Shown here piece by piece: positions 9,380 through 17,797 of a stretch of DNA of 64,000 nucleotides. Location: NCBI GenBank assembly GCA_963975155.1, contig CAXBFG010000009.1, forward strand, positions 1 through 64,000, read 5' to 3'. Every line of letters begins with the position of its first letter. The stretch's first letter is position 1. Source of the stretch: UBA5109 sp963975155 (lineage in GTDB: Bacteria > Pseudomonadota > Gammaproteobacteria > Pseudomonadales > Pseudohongiellaceae). A program made the position numbers and the translations under genes. A model generated the notes under the pieces. It saw only the letters and a program-made list of their open reading frames with translations. It did not search any database and was not told the DNA's origin.

Positions 9380-10021
9380 TTACATTTTACTGCGTTCCAT
9401 CTCTACCAGATAGTCTACAACTTCCAGAATATCAGTCTGGGTTGGAACCGCCTGACTGGAAACAACGCGATATTTTCCGTTCACAATAATGTTTGGCGTA
9501 CTGCGCACACCGTACTCACGCATTCTTGTGCTGGCACGATTCACATCCGAAGTAACTGAAAAGGAATTCCAGGCTGCATCAAATTCATCAGCGGAAACTC
9601 CTTTAGTACCAAAATAAGCCCTGGCGGCCGCTTCAGATTGCAGGTAATTTCCGCGCAATAATATTTCATCGAAAATATCACTGTGCGTTTCCTCAAACTT
9701 GCCTAATGCAACCGCAGTGTAATAAAGCTGAGCATGAGTTTGCATCATGGCATTCCACATTCCCGGGCTACGCACAAAAACTACATCATCAGCCTTGTTG
9801 GCTTCCCAGTTTTCAAGCAGTGGCTCAAAAGAATAACAATGAGTACAGCCGTACCAAAAAACCTCAACAACTTCGATTTTATTTGGGTCAACAGTACGTA
9901 CTGGCGCATCAAGAGCCGCATAATGCGTCCCTTCAATAAAGCGGGCAGGCTGAGCAAAAACAGAAGCGCTCATTGCCAGTAAGGTAAGAGCAAGTAAAAA
10001 AGGTTTAATAAGTACTTTCAT
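9380..10021 (-). CDS. dsbA: Thiol:disulfide interchange protein DsbA
   Basis: DsbA introduces disulfide bonds in periplasmic proteins. The 213-residue product has a signal peptide (LLALTLLAMSASVFAQ), the thioredoxin-fold active site FWYGCTHCYSFEPLL and the cis-proline loop RSTPNIIVNGKYRV. The active-site dipeptide is Thr-His where most DsbA have Pro-His, a tolerated variant that may shift the redox potential. The ATG at 10021 is chosen because GGAGAAG lies eight bases before it. The periplasmic c-type cytochromes nearby are plausible neighbours for its redox role. Confidence 0.95.
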   Translation of the reverse strand: MKVLIKPFLLALTLLAMSASVFAQPARFIEGTHYAALDAPVRTVDPNKIEVVEVFWYGCTHCYSFEPLLENWEANKADDVVFVRSPGMWNAMMQTHAQLYYTAVALGKFEETHSDIFDEILLRGNYLQSEAAARAYFGTKGVSADEFDAAWNSFSVTSDVNRASTRMREYGVRSTPNIIVNGKYRVVSSQAVPTQTDILEVVDYLVEMERSKM

Positions 10022-10261
10022 AATCTTCTCCAAACTATTTTAAATTCGATTTCGATATCTTACTTTGTATCTTGTTCGCTATGTTATTTTTGTTATCTTT
10101 TATTTTTGTCGTATTTTATTTTGTTCAAGTTAAATTTTGCTCATGTTTTATTTTGAAAGCAGCATGTGCTTTTCAGGGACATCAGCCTAAACGATCCATA
10201 CAGATCCATACATATTCCTGAACCCCGAAGACTTAGTGACTCATACAGGCGCTTAAAGATA
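10022..10261. other. T-rich intergenic region upstream of dsbA
   Basis: No gene is visible. From about 10075 to 10160 the plus strand is strongly T-rich and contains three close variants of TTTTATTTTG. On the dsbA coding strand this is an A-rich leader. It may contain an UP-like promoter element, but no clear -35/-10 pair could be assigned. Confidence 0.5.
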
Positions 10262-10291
10262 CAAAAAAGGGTACCTTTTGGCACCCTTTTT
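10262..10291 (-). terminator. Rho-independent terminator of the cytochrome c4 gene
   Basis: The stem 10264-10275 / 10280-10291 with a four-base loop carries GGGTACC against GGCACCC (one mismatch) flanked by A and T runs. On the minus strand it lies about 45 bases after the cytochrome c4 stop and is followed by T residues. Being symmetric, it could act in both directions. Confidence 0.8.
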
Positions 10292-10335
10292 ATAGCTTTC
10301 AGCTTAACTCAGGCTGAATAATTCAAATTATTTCC

Positions 10336-10953
10336 TTATTCGGACCTGAGTCCTGATACATAGGACGCTAAAGCCTGAATTTCCATATCGTTCAAACGAC
10401 CAACCAGACTGCGCATGACTTCTGAAACATCATTATTTCTGCTGCCATCGCGAAAGGCTCGCAACTGGGTTTCCGTATAGCCGGAATCCTGACCACTTAA
10501 GGCAGGATAACCCGCACCAGCATTACCGGCGCCAGTCGGGGAATGACAGGCCGAACAGGCAGCAACGCCAATATCCGGGTTGCCAGCACGATACAGAGAC
10601 TGACCTAAGTCCAGCGCTGCTTCCTGAGCCACTCCAAGAGGCGTTTCCTGAGCAGCATAATAGGCTGCAATGTCAGCCAGATCCTGATCATTCAGATTGG
10701 TCAACTGACCCGCCATTAACGGGATCGGACGATCGCCGTTTTTAATTTCCTGCAATTGCTTCAAAAGATACTTTTCATGCTGCCCACCCAGTTTAGCTGC
10801 ACCAGGCACCAGCATGGCATTGCCGTCACTGCCGTGACAGGCAGCACAGACAACCGTCTTGGCACTACCCGCATCGGCATCACCAATCACCTGAGCTTGT
10901 GCTGCAGTGTTAAAAGCCAAACCCAACATTACAGCAAGGATAAATCTGTTCAT
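10336..10953 (-). CDS. Dihaem cytochrome c4
   Basis: Cytochrome c4 is a periplasmic two-haem electron carrier, often serving terminal oxidases. The 205-residue product has a signal peptide (FILAVMLGLAFNTAAQA) and two similar haem domains: CAACHGSDGN followed by KLGGQHEKYLLKQL, and CSACHSPTG followed by ALSGQDSGYTETQL. The internal duplication is typical. The ATG at 10953 gives a compact signal peptide; a frame to 10968 also exists. Gammaproteobacteria commonly have this gene near engB and dsbA, as here. Confidence 0.94.
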   Translation of the reverse strand: MNRFILAVMLGLAFNTAAQAQVIGDADAGSAKTVVCAACHGSDGNAMLVPGAAKLGGQHEKYLLKQLQEIKNGDRPIPLMAGQLTNLNDQDLADIAAYYAAQETPLGVAQEAALDLGQSLYRAGNPDIGVAACSACHSPTGAGNAGAGYPALSGQDSGYTETQLRAFRDGSRNNDVSEVMRSLVGRLNDMEIQALASYVSGLRSE

Positions 10954-11420
10954 GCGTATTTCCATCAATTTAATGCCATTAAAATTTAGTGTGCCAGATG
11001 ACTCTTGATCTAATTCCGTCGCCTGCCGAATTGTCGTTGCAGGTTCCAGGGCGACTTACCTGCCTACCTGCTTTACCTATTTATTAAGCTACTTATTAAG
11101 CTACTTATTAAGCTACTTTTGAACTTATTACCGCACGCTTTTAACACACATCCAGAAAACAGCGGCTATGCTACAATCCGACCCTGTTAAAAGCGGGGGG
11201 ATTATACCCTATACCGCCTTGATGAAAAAGATACATAACAGATCATTGGAAATGTGAATATGCCTTGGCACGAAAACCATCACTTTTTAGCGCCAGCCAG
11301 TCAGTCATTCACTTAGCTGCTCTGCCTGCTTCCAGATAAGAGCGCTATTGATTCCCATAAAATATCCCGGTCGGAATACCGGGCATACTATACATACTTA
11401 ACACACTTATTGAGATATCC
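10954..11420. other. Intergenic region between cytochrome c4 and engB
   Basis: This 467-base gap between divergent genes shows no convincing gene. It holds a triple 12-bp tandem repeat (11081-11116, listed separately) and a small perfect hairpin CCCGGT-CGGAAT-ACCGGG at 11366-11383, in the presumed leader of engB. Confidence 0.5.
11081..11116. repeat. Three perfect 12-bp tandem repeats
   Basis: The unit TTATTAAGCTAC occurs three times head to tail without error (11081-11092, 11093-11104, 11105-11116). It lies between the divergent cytochrome c4 and engB genes. Such a short perfect array can change copy number by slippage and so could tune promoter spacing; that role is inference. Confidence 0.9.
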
Positions 11421-12089
11421 ATGTCAAAAGCCGGTCTTGATTTTCGCCTTACGCAGTTTTTTCTCAGTGCAGAGACTCTGGCACAGTGCCCCGAGGATAA
11501 TGCCCGGGAGGTGGCTTTTATAGGCCGCTCCAACGCCGGTAAATCCAGTGCTATCAATGTGTTAACCGAGCAACCCAAACTGGCCAGGACCAGTAAAACC
11601 CCCGGGCGTACCCAGTTACTGAATTTTTTTGAAGTCGCTGACCAGCGTTATCTGGTCGACTTACCTGGTTTTGGATATGCCAAAGTACCGCCAAAACTTA
11701 AGCAGAAATGGCAAAAAGAACTGACGCAATATCTTGAAGAACGACAATCCCTGCAGGGAGCAATATTACTGGTGGATATCAGGCATGCCTTTAAAGACAG
11801 CGACCTGATGATCGTCGACTGGGCCTCCCGGGCTCAGATGCCCCTGCATATTCTGCTGACCAAAGCCGACAAACTGAACCACGGAGCTGCCAAATCAGCC
11901 TTGCTTGCTGCGCAACGACAAATGTCAGCCTACGGTGACACTATCAGCCTGCAATTATTCTCATCCCTGAAAGGTGACGGCCTGCCGGGCTTACGTAAGC
12001 AGCTGAATATCTGGCTGAATACCGAAGAGGACCACTCCGTAGAGGGTGATCCGGAGCTGACCAGCAAAGACGATAGCGAAGAGGAATAA
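11421..12089 (+). CDS. engB: Ribosome biogenesis GTPase EngB (YihA/YsxC)
   Basis: EngB is an essential GTPase needed for assembly of the large ribosomal subunit. The 222-residue product has all G motifs: G1 FIGRSNAGKSSAIN near residue 33, G2 region KTPGRTQLLNFF, G3 DLPGFGYAK, G4 LLTKADKL and the G5-like SSLKGDGL. The C-terminal tail is acidic. It is convergent with polA, with the sRNA candidate between them, the same order as polA-spf-yihA in Escherichia coli. Confidence 0.96.
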   Translation: MSKAGLDFRLTQFFLSAETLAQCPEDNAREVAFIGRSNAGKSSAINVLTEQPKLARTSKTPGRTQLLNFFEVADQRYLVDLPGFGYAKVPPKLKQKWQKELTQYLEERQSLQGAILLVDIRHAFKDSDLMIVDWASRAQMPLHILLTKADKLNHGAAKSALLAAQRQMSAYGDTISLQLFSSLKGDGLPGLRKQLNIWLNTEEDHSVEGDPELTSKDDSEEE

Positions 12090-12191
12090 AGCAGAGGAAG
12101 AAGCTAGAGGAATAAAGTGGCGAAATAAGGAAGGAGCATAAAGCCATTCTGGTACTTACTATTGCATTCAATTCTCTTTAAATACCGCCCC

Positions 12192-12234
12192 AAAAAAAAT
12201 GAGCCCTAACCGCAGGAGAAAGCAGTTAGGGCTC
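12192..12234 (-). terminator. Rho-independent terminator of the candidate sRNA
   Basis: GAGCCCTAAC (12201-12210) pairs perfectly with GTTAGGGCTC (12225-12234). On the minus strand the stem is followed by eight consecutive T (12199-12192). There is no T-run on the plus side, so it serves minus-strand transcription (sRNA or polA read-through), not engB. Confidence 0.9.
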
Positions 12235-12315
12235 GTGGTGCTCCTGTATGTTTCCAGGAGTATTATTTAGGTCGTTCTAGTGGGTTGGGAAATCGGGGAG
12301 AAAACCAACCCACTG
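12192..12315 (-). ncRNA. Candidate small RNA between polA and engB (Spot 42 / ErsA position)
   Basis: Read on the minus strand, about 124 bases form three hairpins. The first (12279-12314) has a perfect 10-bp stem and a 16-base loop containing CTCCCC. The second (12241-12260) has a 6-bp stem. The third (12201-12234) has a perfect 10-bp stem followed by eight T, a strong intrinsic terminator. A sigmaE-like promoter lies directly upstream (12321-12348). In Escherichia coli this interval holds Spot 42 and in Pseudomonas the sigma22-dependent ErsA. There is no obvious primary-sequence match to Spot 42. The C-rich loop is suited to pairing with G-rich ribosome-binding sites. The transcript itself is inferred. 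Confidence 0.68.
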
Positions 12316-12320
12316 TTAAG

Positions 12321-12348
12321 TGTGACTGATCACTACAAAAATAGTTCC
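12321..12348 (-). promoter_or_regulatory. SigmaE/AlgU-like promoter of the candidate sRNA
   Basis: On the minus strand, GGAACT (12348-12343) and GTCACA (12326-12321) are separated by 16 bases. Extracytoplasmic sigmaE promoters have GGAACTT and GTCnAA at about this spacing. The predicted start, near 12315, is the first base of the first hairpin. Confidence 0.5.
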
Positions 12349-12415
12349 AAAAATTTCTCAAAATTTACAATTTTTAGAAAATTTATACTGCTGGGACAAT
12401 GACACATGAACTTCC

Positions 12416-15199
12416 TCAATGCGCCTCATCCCAATTCAGGCCGGAACCGATATCCACCAGCAAGGGTACATCCAGTGCTACAGCAGACGCCATACGGAAC
12501 TCTACGCCAGCAGACAAAACAGCCAGATCGGCTTCGGCAACTTCAAACACCAGTTCATCGTGTACCTGTAGCAGGAGGCGGGCATCAAAGTTTTCTACGT
12601 CCAGCCAGTGCTGAATATCGATCATGGCCTGCTTTATAATGTCGGCAGCGGTACCCTGCATCGGGGCGTTGATCGCGGTGCGCTCTGCTGCCTTGCGCAA
12701 CATGCCATTACTGGCATGAATATCCGGTAGATACAATCTACGTCCAAAAAGTGTTTCAACATAACCCTGCTCGTTGGCCAATTGCCGGGTATTTTCCATG
12801 TAATCACGTACGCCCGGATAACGATGGAAATAGCGCTCCACATATTCCTGCGCTTCATGACGCCCTATGCCCAGCTGTTTGGCCAGACCAAAGGCCGACA
12901 TTCCATAAATCAGTCCAAAATTAATCGCTTTGGCGCTGCGGCGCTGCTCGTTACTGACCTTATCCAGCGCTTCACCAAAAATTTCAGCAGCAGTCGCCCG
13001 ATGCACATCCAGACCTTCCAGAAAGGCTTTACGTAAGCCTGCATCCCCGGACAAATGAGCCATGATGCGTAACTCTACCTGAGAGTAGTCCGCAGCCATC
13101 AGGATTTTGCCTGTCTCTGCAATAAAGGCCTTACGGATGCGTCGCCCTTCTTCGGTACGAATAGGGATATTTTGAAGATTGGGGTCAGTCGATGACAGGC
13201 GCCCCGTCGCCGCCACAGCCTGCTGAAAATTGCTGTGAATGCGACCCGTCTCCGGATTAACATCCTGCGGTAATTTATCGGTATAGGTGCTTTTTAATTT
13301 ACTCAGGGTGCGGTATTCAAGCAGCAGTTGTGGCAGGGGGTAATCCAAAGCCAGTTCCTGCAGAACCGGCTCGGCGGTAGAAGGCTGACCTTTAGCGGTT
13401 TTGCTGATGACCCGGTAGTTCAGCTTTTCATAAAAAATTTTCTGCAGCTGTGCGGGAGAACCAAGATTAAATTCTTCCCCCGCCAGTTGATAGGCTTCCT
13501 GCTCAAGTTCAGCCAGACGTTGCGCCAGCTCTTCACTTTGCTGAGCCAGACTAAACAGATCAACCCGTATGCCCTGGCGCTCCATGCTATAGAGCACCGG
13601 CATCAGTCCTATCTCTTTATACCGGTATATATCGGCAAGTAAGCCCGTTGTCTTTAGTTTACTGTCCAGCACCTGGTGCAAGCGGAAAGTAAAATCGGCA
13701 TTCTGGGCTGAATAGGCACTGGCCTGTTCTATATCTGCTTCAGCATAGCTCAGCTTGTTGCGACCCTTGCCCAATAGCTCTTCGACAATGATCTTATCTT
13801 CCTGAAGATAATGTGATGCCAGTTTTTCAAGGCTGTGTTTATGCGCAACCGAGTTCAGCACGTAGGATTGCAACATGGTGTCGTAGCGGCAACCGTCCAG
13901 TTTGATGCCCAGATTAGCCAGCACATGCATCATAAATTTCAGATCATGACCGACCTTAAAAACACCTTTGTTCTCAAATACAGGTTTAAGCTGGCTGAAA
14001 ACCTGTTCTGCCTTCAGCTGTTGCGGAACCTCTGCATAGTTATGCGCAAGAGGAATATAGGCAGCCTGCCCTGGTGCGGTTGATAGAGATAAACCGATTA
14101 TTTTTGCCAGCTTGTAATGTGCTCCGTCTGTTTCCAGCGACAGTGCCAGTCTTTCGGCTTTAACAAGCGTATTCAGCAATTCGGTGAACTGCTCTGAACT
14201 CAGAATAGTCTGGTAGTCCAGCGTCTCCGGCCTGGTAAAAGCCTCTTCTATATTGCGCTCATTTTGCTGCTGTTCCTGCGCAAGGGCTTCTTCCCGTTCG
14301 GCATCTCCCTCAAGCTGAATTGCCTCTGCTTCCACTCCTGCGTCTTCCAGCTCCCTGATCCAGGTACGAAACTCCAGTGTTTTGTACCAGCCCAACAGGG
14401 CTTCCTTGTCTGCAGAACTATGCACCAGATCTTTGGGCGCAAGATCCAGATCAACGTCCATTTTGATCTCGGCCAGAGCCCTGGACAATTGCAGTTGCTC
14501 AATATGCGCACGCAGGTTTTCACCGGCCTTGCCTTTGATTTCATCGGCATGCTCAATCAATGCATCTGCCGTCCCATATTCCTGCAGCCATTTCAGTGCG
14601 GTTTTTGGTCCCACGCCGGGCACACCCGGGATATTGTCTGATTTATCTCCCATCAGCCCCAGATAGTCGATGATTTGTGCAGGTGTCAGACCAAACTTGG
14701 TTTTTACACCCTCAATATCCAGGACCTCCTTGGTCATGGTATTCAGCAAGGTAATATGTTCATTGACCAGCTGGGCCAGATCTTTGTCGCCGGTGGAAAT
14801 CAGGGTATCCATTTTCTGTTCGGTTGCCTGTCTGGCCAGAGTGCCTATAACATCATCGGCTTCCACGCCGGGTACCACAATCAGTGGCAGACCCATGGCC
14901 TTGATGATTTCGTGAATGGGTTCTATCTGGGTACGCAAATCATCAGGCATGGGAGGACGATGCGCTTTGTACTCCTTATAGATGTCACTGCGGAAAGTCT
15001 TGCCCTTTGCGTCGAACACTACCGCAATCGGCGAATCCGGATATTCCTTAATCAGGCTGCGCACCATGTTAATCACACCCTTAACAGCCCCGGTTGCCTG
15101 GCCACGCGTTGTCGTCAAGGGCGGCAGTGCATGATAGGCGCGAAAAAGATAAGACGACCCGTCTATCAGAATTAAGGGTTTTTCCGGTAAAGGACTCAT
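12416..15199 (-). CDS. polA: DNA polymerase I, with degenerate proofreading active site
   Basis: The 927-residue protein has the usual three parts: the 5'-3' flap nuclease (LIDGSSYLFRAYHALPPL at the start, VPGVEADDVIGTLA), a 3'-5' exonuclease-like domain (about 325-515) and the polymerase. Polymerase motif A is AADYSQVELRIMAHLSGD, motif B is RRSAKAINFGLIYGMSAFG, motif C is LLQVHDELVFEV; all are intact. In the exonuclease domain, residues matching E. coli D355, D424 and D501 are Ser354, Met423 and Asn500, and only the E357 equivalent (Glu356) remains. Proofreading is therefore probably lost, as in Taq-type enzymes. The alignment around these sites is unambiguous (YIPLAHNY, KVGHDLKF, NADFTFRLH). 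Confidence 0.97.
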   Translation of the reverse strand: MSPLPEKPLILIDGSSYLFRAYHALPPLTTTRGQATGAVKGVINMVRSLIKEYPDSPIAVVFDAKGKTFRSDIYKEYKAHRPPMPDDLRTQIEPIHEIIKAMGLPLIVVPGVEADDVIGTLARQATEQKMDTLISTGDKDLAQLVNEHITLLNTMTKEVLDIEGVKTKFGLTPAQIIDYLGLMGDKSDNIPGVPGVGPKTALKWLQEYGTADALIEHADEIKGKAGENLRAHIEQLQLSRALAEIKMDVDLDLAPKDLVHSSADKEALLGWYKTLEFRTWIRELEDAGVEAEAIQLEGDAEREEALAQEQQQNERNIEEAFTRPETLDYQTILSSEQFTELLNTLVKAERLALSLETDGAHYKLAKIIGLSLSTAPGQAAYIPLAHNYAEVPQQLKAEQVFSQLKPVFENKGVFKVGHDLKFMMHVLANLGIKLDGCRYDTMLQSYVLNSVAHKHSLEKLASHYLQEDKIIVEELLGKGRNKLSYAEADIEQASAYSAQNADFTFRLHQVLDSKLKTTGLLADIYRYKEIGLMPVLYSMERQGIRVDLFSLAQQSEELAQRLAELEQEAYQLAGEEFNLGSPAQLQKIFYEKLNYRVISKTAKGQPSTAEPVLQELALDYPLPQLLLEYRTLSKLKSTYTDKLPQDVNPETGRIHSNFQQAVAATGRLSSTDPNLQNIPIRTEEGRRIRKAFIAETGKILMAADYSQVELRIMAHLSGDAGLRKAFLEGLDVHRATAAEIFGEALDKVSNEQRRSAKAINFGLIYGMSAFGLAKQLGIGRHEAQEYVERYFHRYPGVRDYMENTRQLANEQGYVETLFGRRLYLPDIHASNGMLRKAAERTAINAPMQGTAADIIKQAMIDIQHWLDVENFDARLLLQVHDELVFEVAEADLAVLSAGVEFRMASAVALDVPLLVDIGSGLNWDEAH

Positions 15200-15284
15200 G
15201 CTTGCAGATCTCTTGTCGGGATTGAATTCATTTCAGGCTTGTCCATGTAAGCACACATTGTTTATTTCGCTCCATGCGTTTCAT

Positions 15285-16151
15285 TCAGGGTTCCAGACAG
15301 CTCGTTATGGAGCCGGTCAGCCCTTGCATAAAATCAACATAGCCGCTTTTTGACAATGGGTAAGCAAAACCCAGTACATCAATGCTCACCATCTTCATAT
15401 CCATGCCGGTCAGCTGCCTGATTTGTAGCGGATTATTGCCAGGTTCCAGCAACAGGCATGAAACATCGTTAGCCAACATGCTCTGCCTGATTTCCAGCAC
15501 CTTACGAATACCCGGCTGGACCTCTTCATTCTGGGTAAAGCTGGCAACATGTTGCAGGCCAAATTGCCTTTCATAATAGGTAAAGGCGTTGTGATAAACC
15601 GCAAAAGCTTTGCTCGAGAATGCGGCTAACTGAGCAGCTATCTCTCTATCAAGCTTATCCATTGCCGAGAGAAATTCGGTCAGATTTGCTTCATAGCCAG
15701 CCCGGTTGGCACTATCAAGCTCCACCAGTTGCAGGGTCAGCGCCTGGGCTATCAATCGTGTATTGTCAGTGGATAACCAGATATGCGGATCATTGCTGTT
15801 GGCTATAGACAGACCCGCTGCGGCGATCAGCTCATAAGCCGTGATAACGCTCGAAGAACCCTCATCCATGTCAGCTATTAAATCCGTAAACGCAGACTCC
15901 AGATTTGTCCCGACCCAAAGCAATATATCTGCATTGGCCAGTTTTTGCCGCTCTGATGGCCTTAAGGCAGGATGGTGCGGATCCTGCCCCGCACCAATTA
16001 TTAACCACGGCTCTGAAATACCATCTGTAATAGCCGCCGCTATCAGCTGCAGGGGTTTGATGCTTGCACTCACTTTTGGCTGCGCACTGACGGCACAGCT
16101 CAAGAGCAAATGAACAAGTAAAAACACGCTTAAAGCAATATGACGGAGCAA
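15285..16151 (-). CDS. znuA: Zinc ABC transporter substrate-binding protein ZnuA
   Basis: ZnuA captures zinc in the periplasm and hands it to the ZnuBC permease. The 288-residue product has a signal peptide (IALSVFLLVHLLLSCAVSA) and the cluster A-I fold marks: DPHHPALRPSERQKL and NDPHIWLST provide metal-binding His, VYHNAFTYYERQFGL the third, and LLLEPGNNP follows. The long His-rich loop often found in ZnuA is absent. The gene is divergent from znuCB, and 111 bases separate them. Confidence 0.9.
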   Translation of the reverse strand: MLRHIALSVFLLVHLLLSCAVSAQPKVSASIKPLQLIAAAITDGISEPWLIIGAGQDPHHPALRPSERQKLANADILLWVGTNLESAFTDLIADMDEGSSSVITAYELIAAAGLSIANSNDPHIWLSTDNTRLIAQALTLQLVELDSANRAGYEANLTEFLSAMDKLDREIAAQLAAFSSKAFAVYHNAFTYYERQFGLQHVASFTQNEEVQPGIRKVLEIRQSMLANDVSCLLLEPGNNPLQIRQLTGMDMKMVSIDVLGFAYPLSKSGYVDFMQGLTGSITSCLEP

Positions 16152-16185
16152 AGCTGTATACCGAGGCTGAACCTGAAAAGCCCAC

Positions 16186-16199
16186 TATGATATATTACC
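16186..16199. promoter_or_regulatory. Possible Zur operator between znuA and znuC
   Basis: The A+T-rich TATGATATATTACC in the divergent znuA/znuC promoter region resembles half of the known Zur site (which contains TGTGATATTATAACA) at about 10 of 15 positions. Location supports it; match quality is modest. No Zur gene is in the window. Confidence 0.35.
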
Positions 16200-16262
16200 T
16201 CGCCTTGTGCGCAAACTTGATAAACTCTGCCCAAGCCTGACCAACTCTGGAGTTCGCCGAGA

Positions 16263-17027
16263 ATGACCACCAATTTGTTAAACGCGCGGAATATTTCGCT
16301 GGCGATTGACGGCAAACAGATTTTGCAAAATATAGATCTGCACATCGATGAAAATCAGATTGTGACTTTAATCGGCCCTAACGGCGCCGGTAAAACCTCG
16401 CTGGTCAAAATCGTGCTGGGCTTAACCAGACCTAGCGCCGGGACTGTCAGCTTACGCAAAAATCTGCGTATCGGTTATATGCCACAGCGTTTACATGTTG
16501 ATAACAGCATGCCCATTTCCGTGAAGAAATTTTTACAGCTCGCGGTGCGTGCAAAACCTGAACTGCTTGAAAAGGTACTCAGCGAAGTCAACGCTTCACA
16601 ACTTTTACATTCGCAAATACATTCATTGTCCGGTGGTGAATTACAGCGTGTACTGCTGGCGCGCGCGCTCATTCAGGAACCCGAACTTTTAGTGCTGGAT
16701 GAACCCGTGCAGGGCGTCGACATTAATGGACAGGCAGAACTGTATGCCCTGATTTCTTCCATTCGCGATAAACATCAATGTGGCATCCTGATGGTTTCCC
16801 ATGATCTGCATCTGGTGATGTCTGCAACCGATGAAGTCATTTGTTTAAATCAACACGTCTGCTGTCATGGTCACCCTGAACAAGTCAGCAATGACCCGGC
16901 CTATCTTGAACTGTTCGGTAAACAACAGGCCGCCGCGCTGGCGGTATATTCACATCACCATAATCACAGCCACGGCCTGGACGGTGAAGTTCTGGAAAAC
17001 AGTCAGGCGGACCACAAGCATGGCTGA
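16263..17027 (+). CDS. znuC: Zinc ABC transporter ATP-binding protein ZnuC
   Basis: ZnuC is the ATPase of the zinc importer. The 254-residue product has Walker A LIGPNGAGKTSLVK near residue 38, signature LSGGELQRVLLARAL, Walker B ELLVLDEPVQGVD and the H-loop MVSHDLHLVM. A His-rich C-terminal tail (YSHHHNHSHGLDGE, then HKHG) is typical of ZnuC and may bind zinc. It overlaps znuB by 8 bases, which indicates coupled translation. Confidence 0.95.
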   Translation: MTTNLLNARNISLAIDGKQILQNIDLHIDENQIVTLIGPNGAGKTSLVKIVLGLTRPSAGTVSLRKNLRIGYMPQRLHVDNSMPISVKKFLQLAVRAKPELLEKVLSEVNASQLLHSQIHSLSGGELQRVLLARALIQEPELLVLDEPVQGVDINGQAELYALISSIRDKHQCGILMVSHDLHLVMSATDEVICLNQHVCCHGHPEQVSNDPAYLELFGKQQAAALAVYSHHHNHSHGLDGEVLENSQADHKHG

Positions 17028-17796
17028 TTTTGTAGTACGTGCACTTGCTGCCGGTTTACTGGTCGCACTGATTACCGGCCCGCTGGGTTGCTTTGTGGTA
17101 TGGCGTCGCATGGCCTATTTTGGCGATACCCTGGCCCACTCTGCCCTGCTGGGTATTTCCTTCGGCTTGCTGATGGATCTCAACTTACAGTTCGCCGTTA
17201 TTCTTGCCTGTCTCGCTATTGCGCTTTTACTGGTGCAAATGGAAAGCCGGCACCATCTGGCAAGCGATACCATCCTCGGCATACTGGCCCACAGTTCTCT
17301 GGCTTTTGGACTGGTCATTCTCAGTTTTACCGATGTGAATATAGACCTTATGTCCTATCTGTTTGGCGACTTGCTGACTGCCAGCAACCAGGATCTGATC
17401 TGGATAAGCGCAGGTGTCGGTGCTGCATTAATAGTGCTTGCCCTGAACTGGAACAAATTACTCACCATCACCCTGCATCATGAACTGGCCCAGGTGGAAG
17501 GACTGCATGTTGGCAGAGTACGCCTTTTGCTAATGCTCTTAATTGCGATTGTTATCGCACTGAGTATGAAAGTGGTGGGAATCTTGCTGATAACTTCCTT
17601 AATGATTATTCCGCCGGCCTGCGCCAGAAGCTTTTCCAATTCGCCGGAAAAAATGGCTATCCTCGCCAGCCTGATTGGTTGCCTGGCTGTTTGCGGAGGC
17701 TTACTGGCTTCGTTTTATCTGGACACACCAAGCGGACCCAGTATTGTGGTCAGCGCTGCGGTGCTGTTTATTTTAAGTTCCTGGTTGCGGAAATAA
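17020..17796 (+). CDS. znuB: Zinc ABC transporter permease ZnuB
   Basis: ZnuB is the membrane channel of the zinc importer (family ABC-3). The 258-residue product is hydrophobic with about seven or eight membrane segments. It begins MADFVVRALAAGLLVALITG, and has FVVWRRMAYFGDTLAHSALLG, typical of ABC-3 permeases, and LLITSLMIIPPACARSFS. The ATG at 17020 is chosen by homology to the usual N-terminus; a frame extends upstream inside znuC. Its stop lies one base from the end of intI, so the integron abuts the znu operon. Confidence 0.95.
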   Translation: MADFVVRALAAGLLVALITGPLGCFVVWRRMAYFGDTLAHSALLGISFGLLMDLNLQFAVILACLAIALLLVQMESRHHLASDTILGILAHSSLAFGLVILSFTDVNIDLMSYLFGDLLTASNQDLIWISAGVGAALIVLALNWNKLLTITLHHELAQVEGLHVGRVRLLLMLLIAIVIALSMKVVGILLITSLMIIPPACARSFSNSPEKMAILASLIGCLAVCGGLLASFYLDTPSGPSIVVSAAVLFILSSWLRK

Positions 17797-17797
17797 T

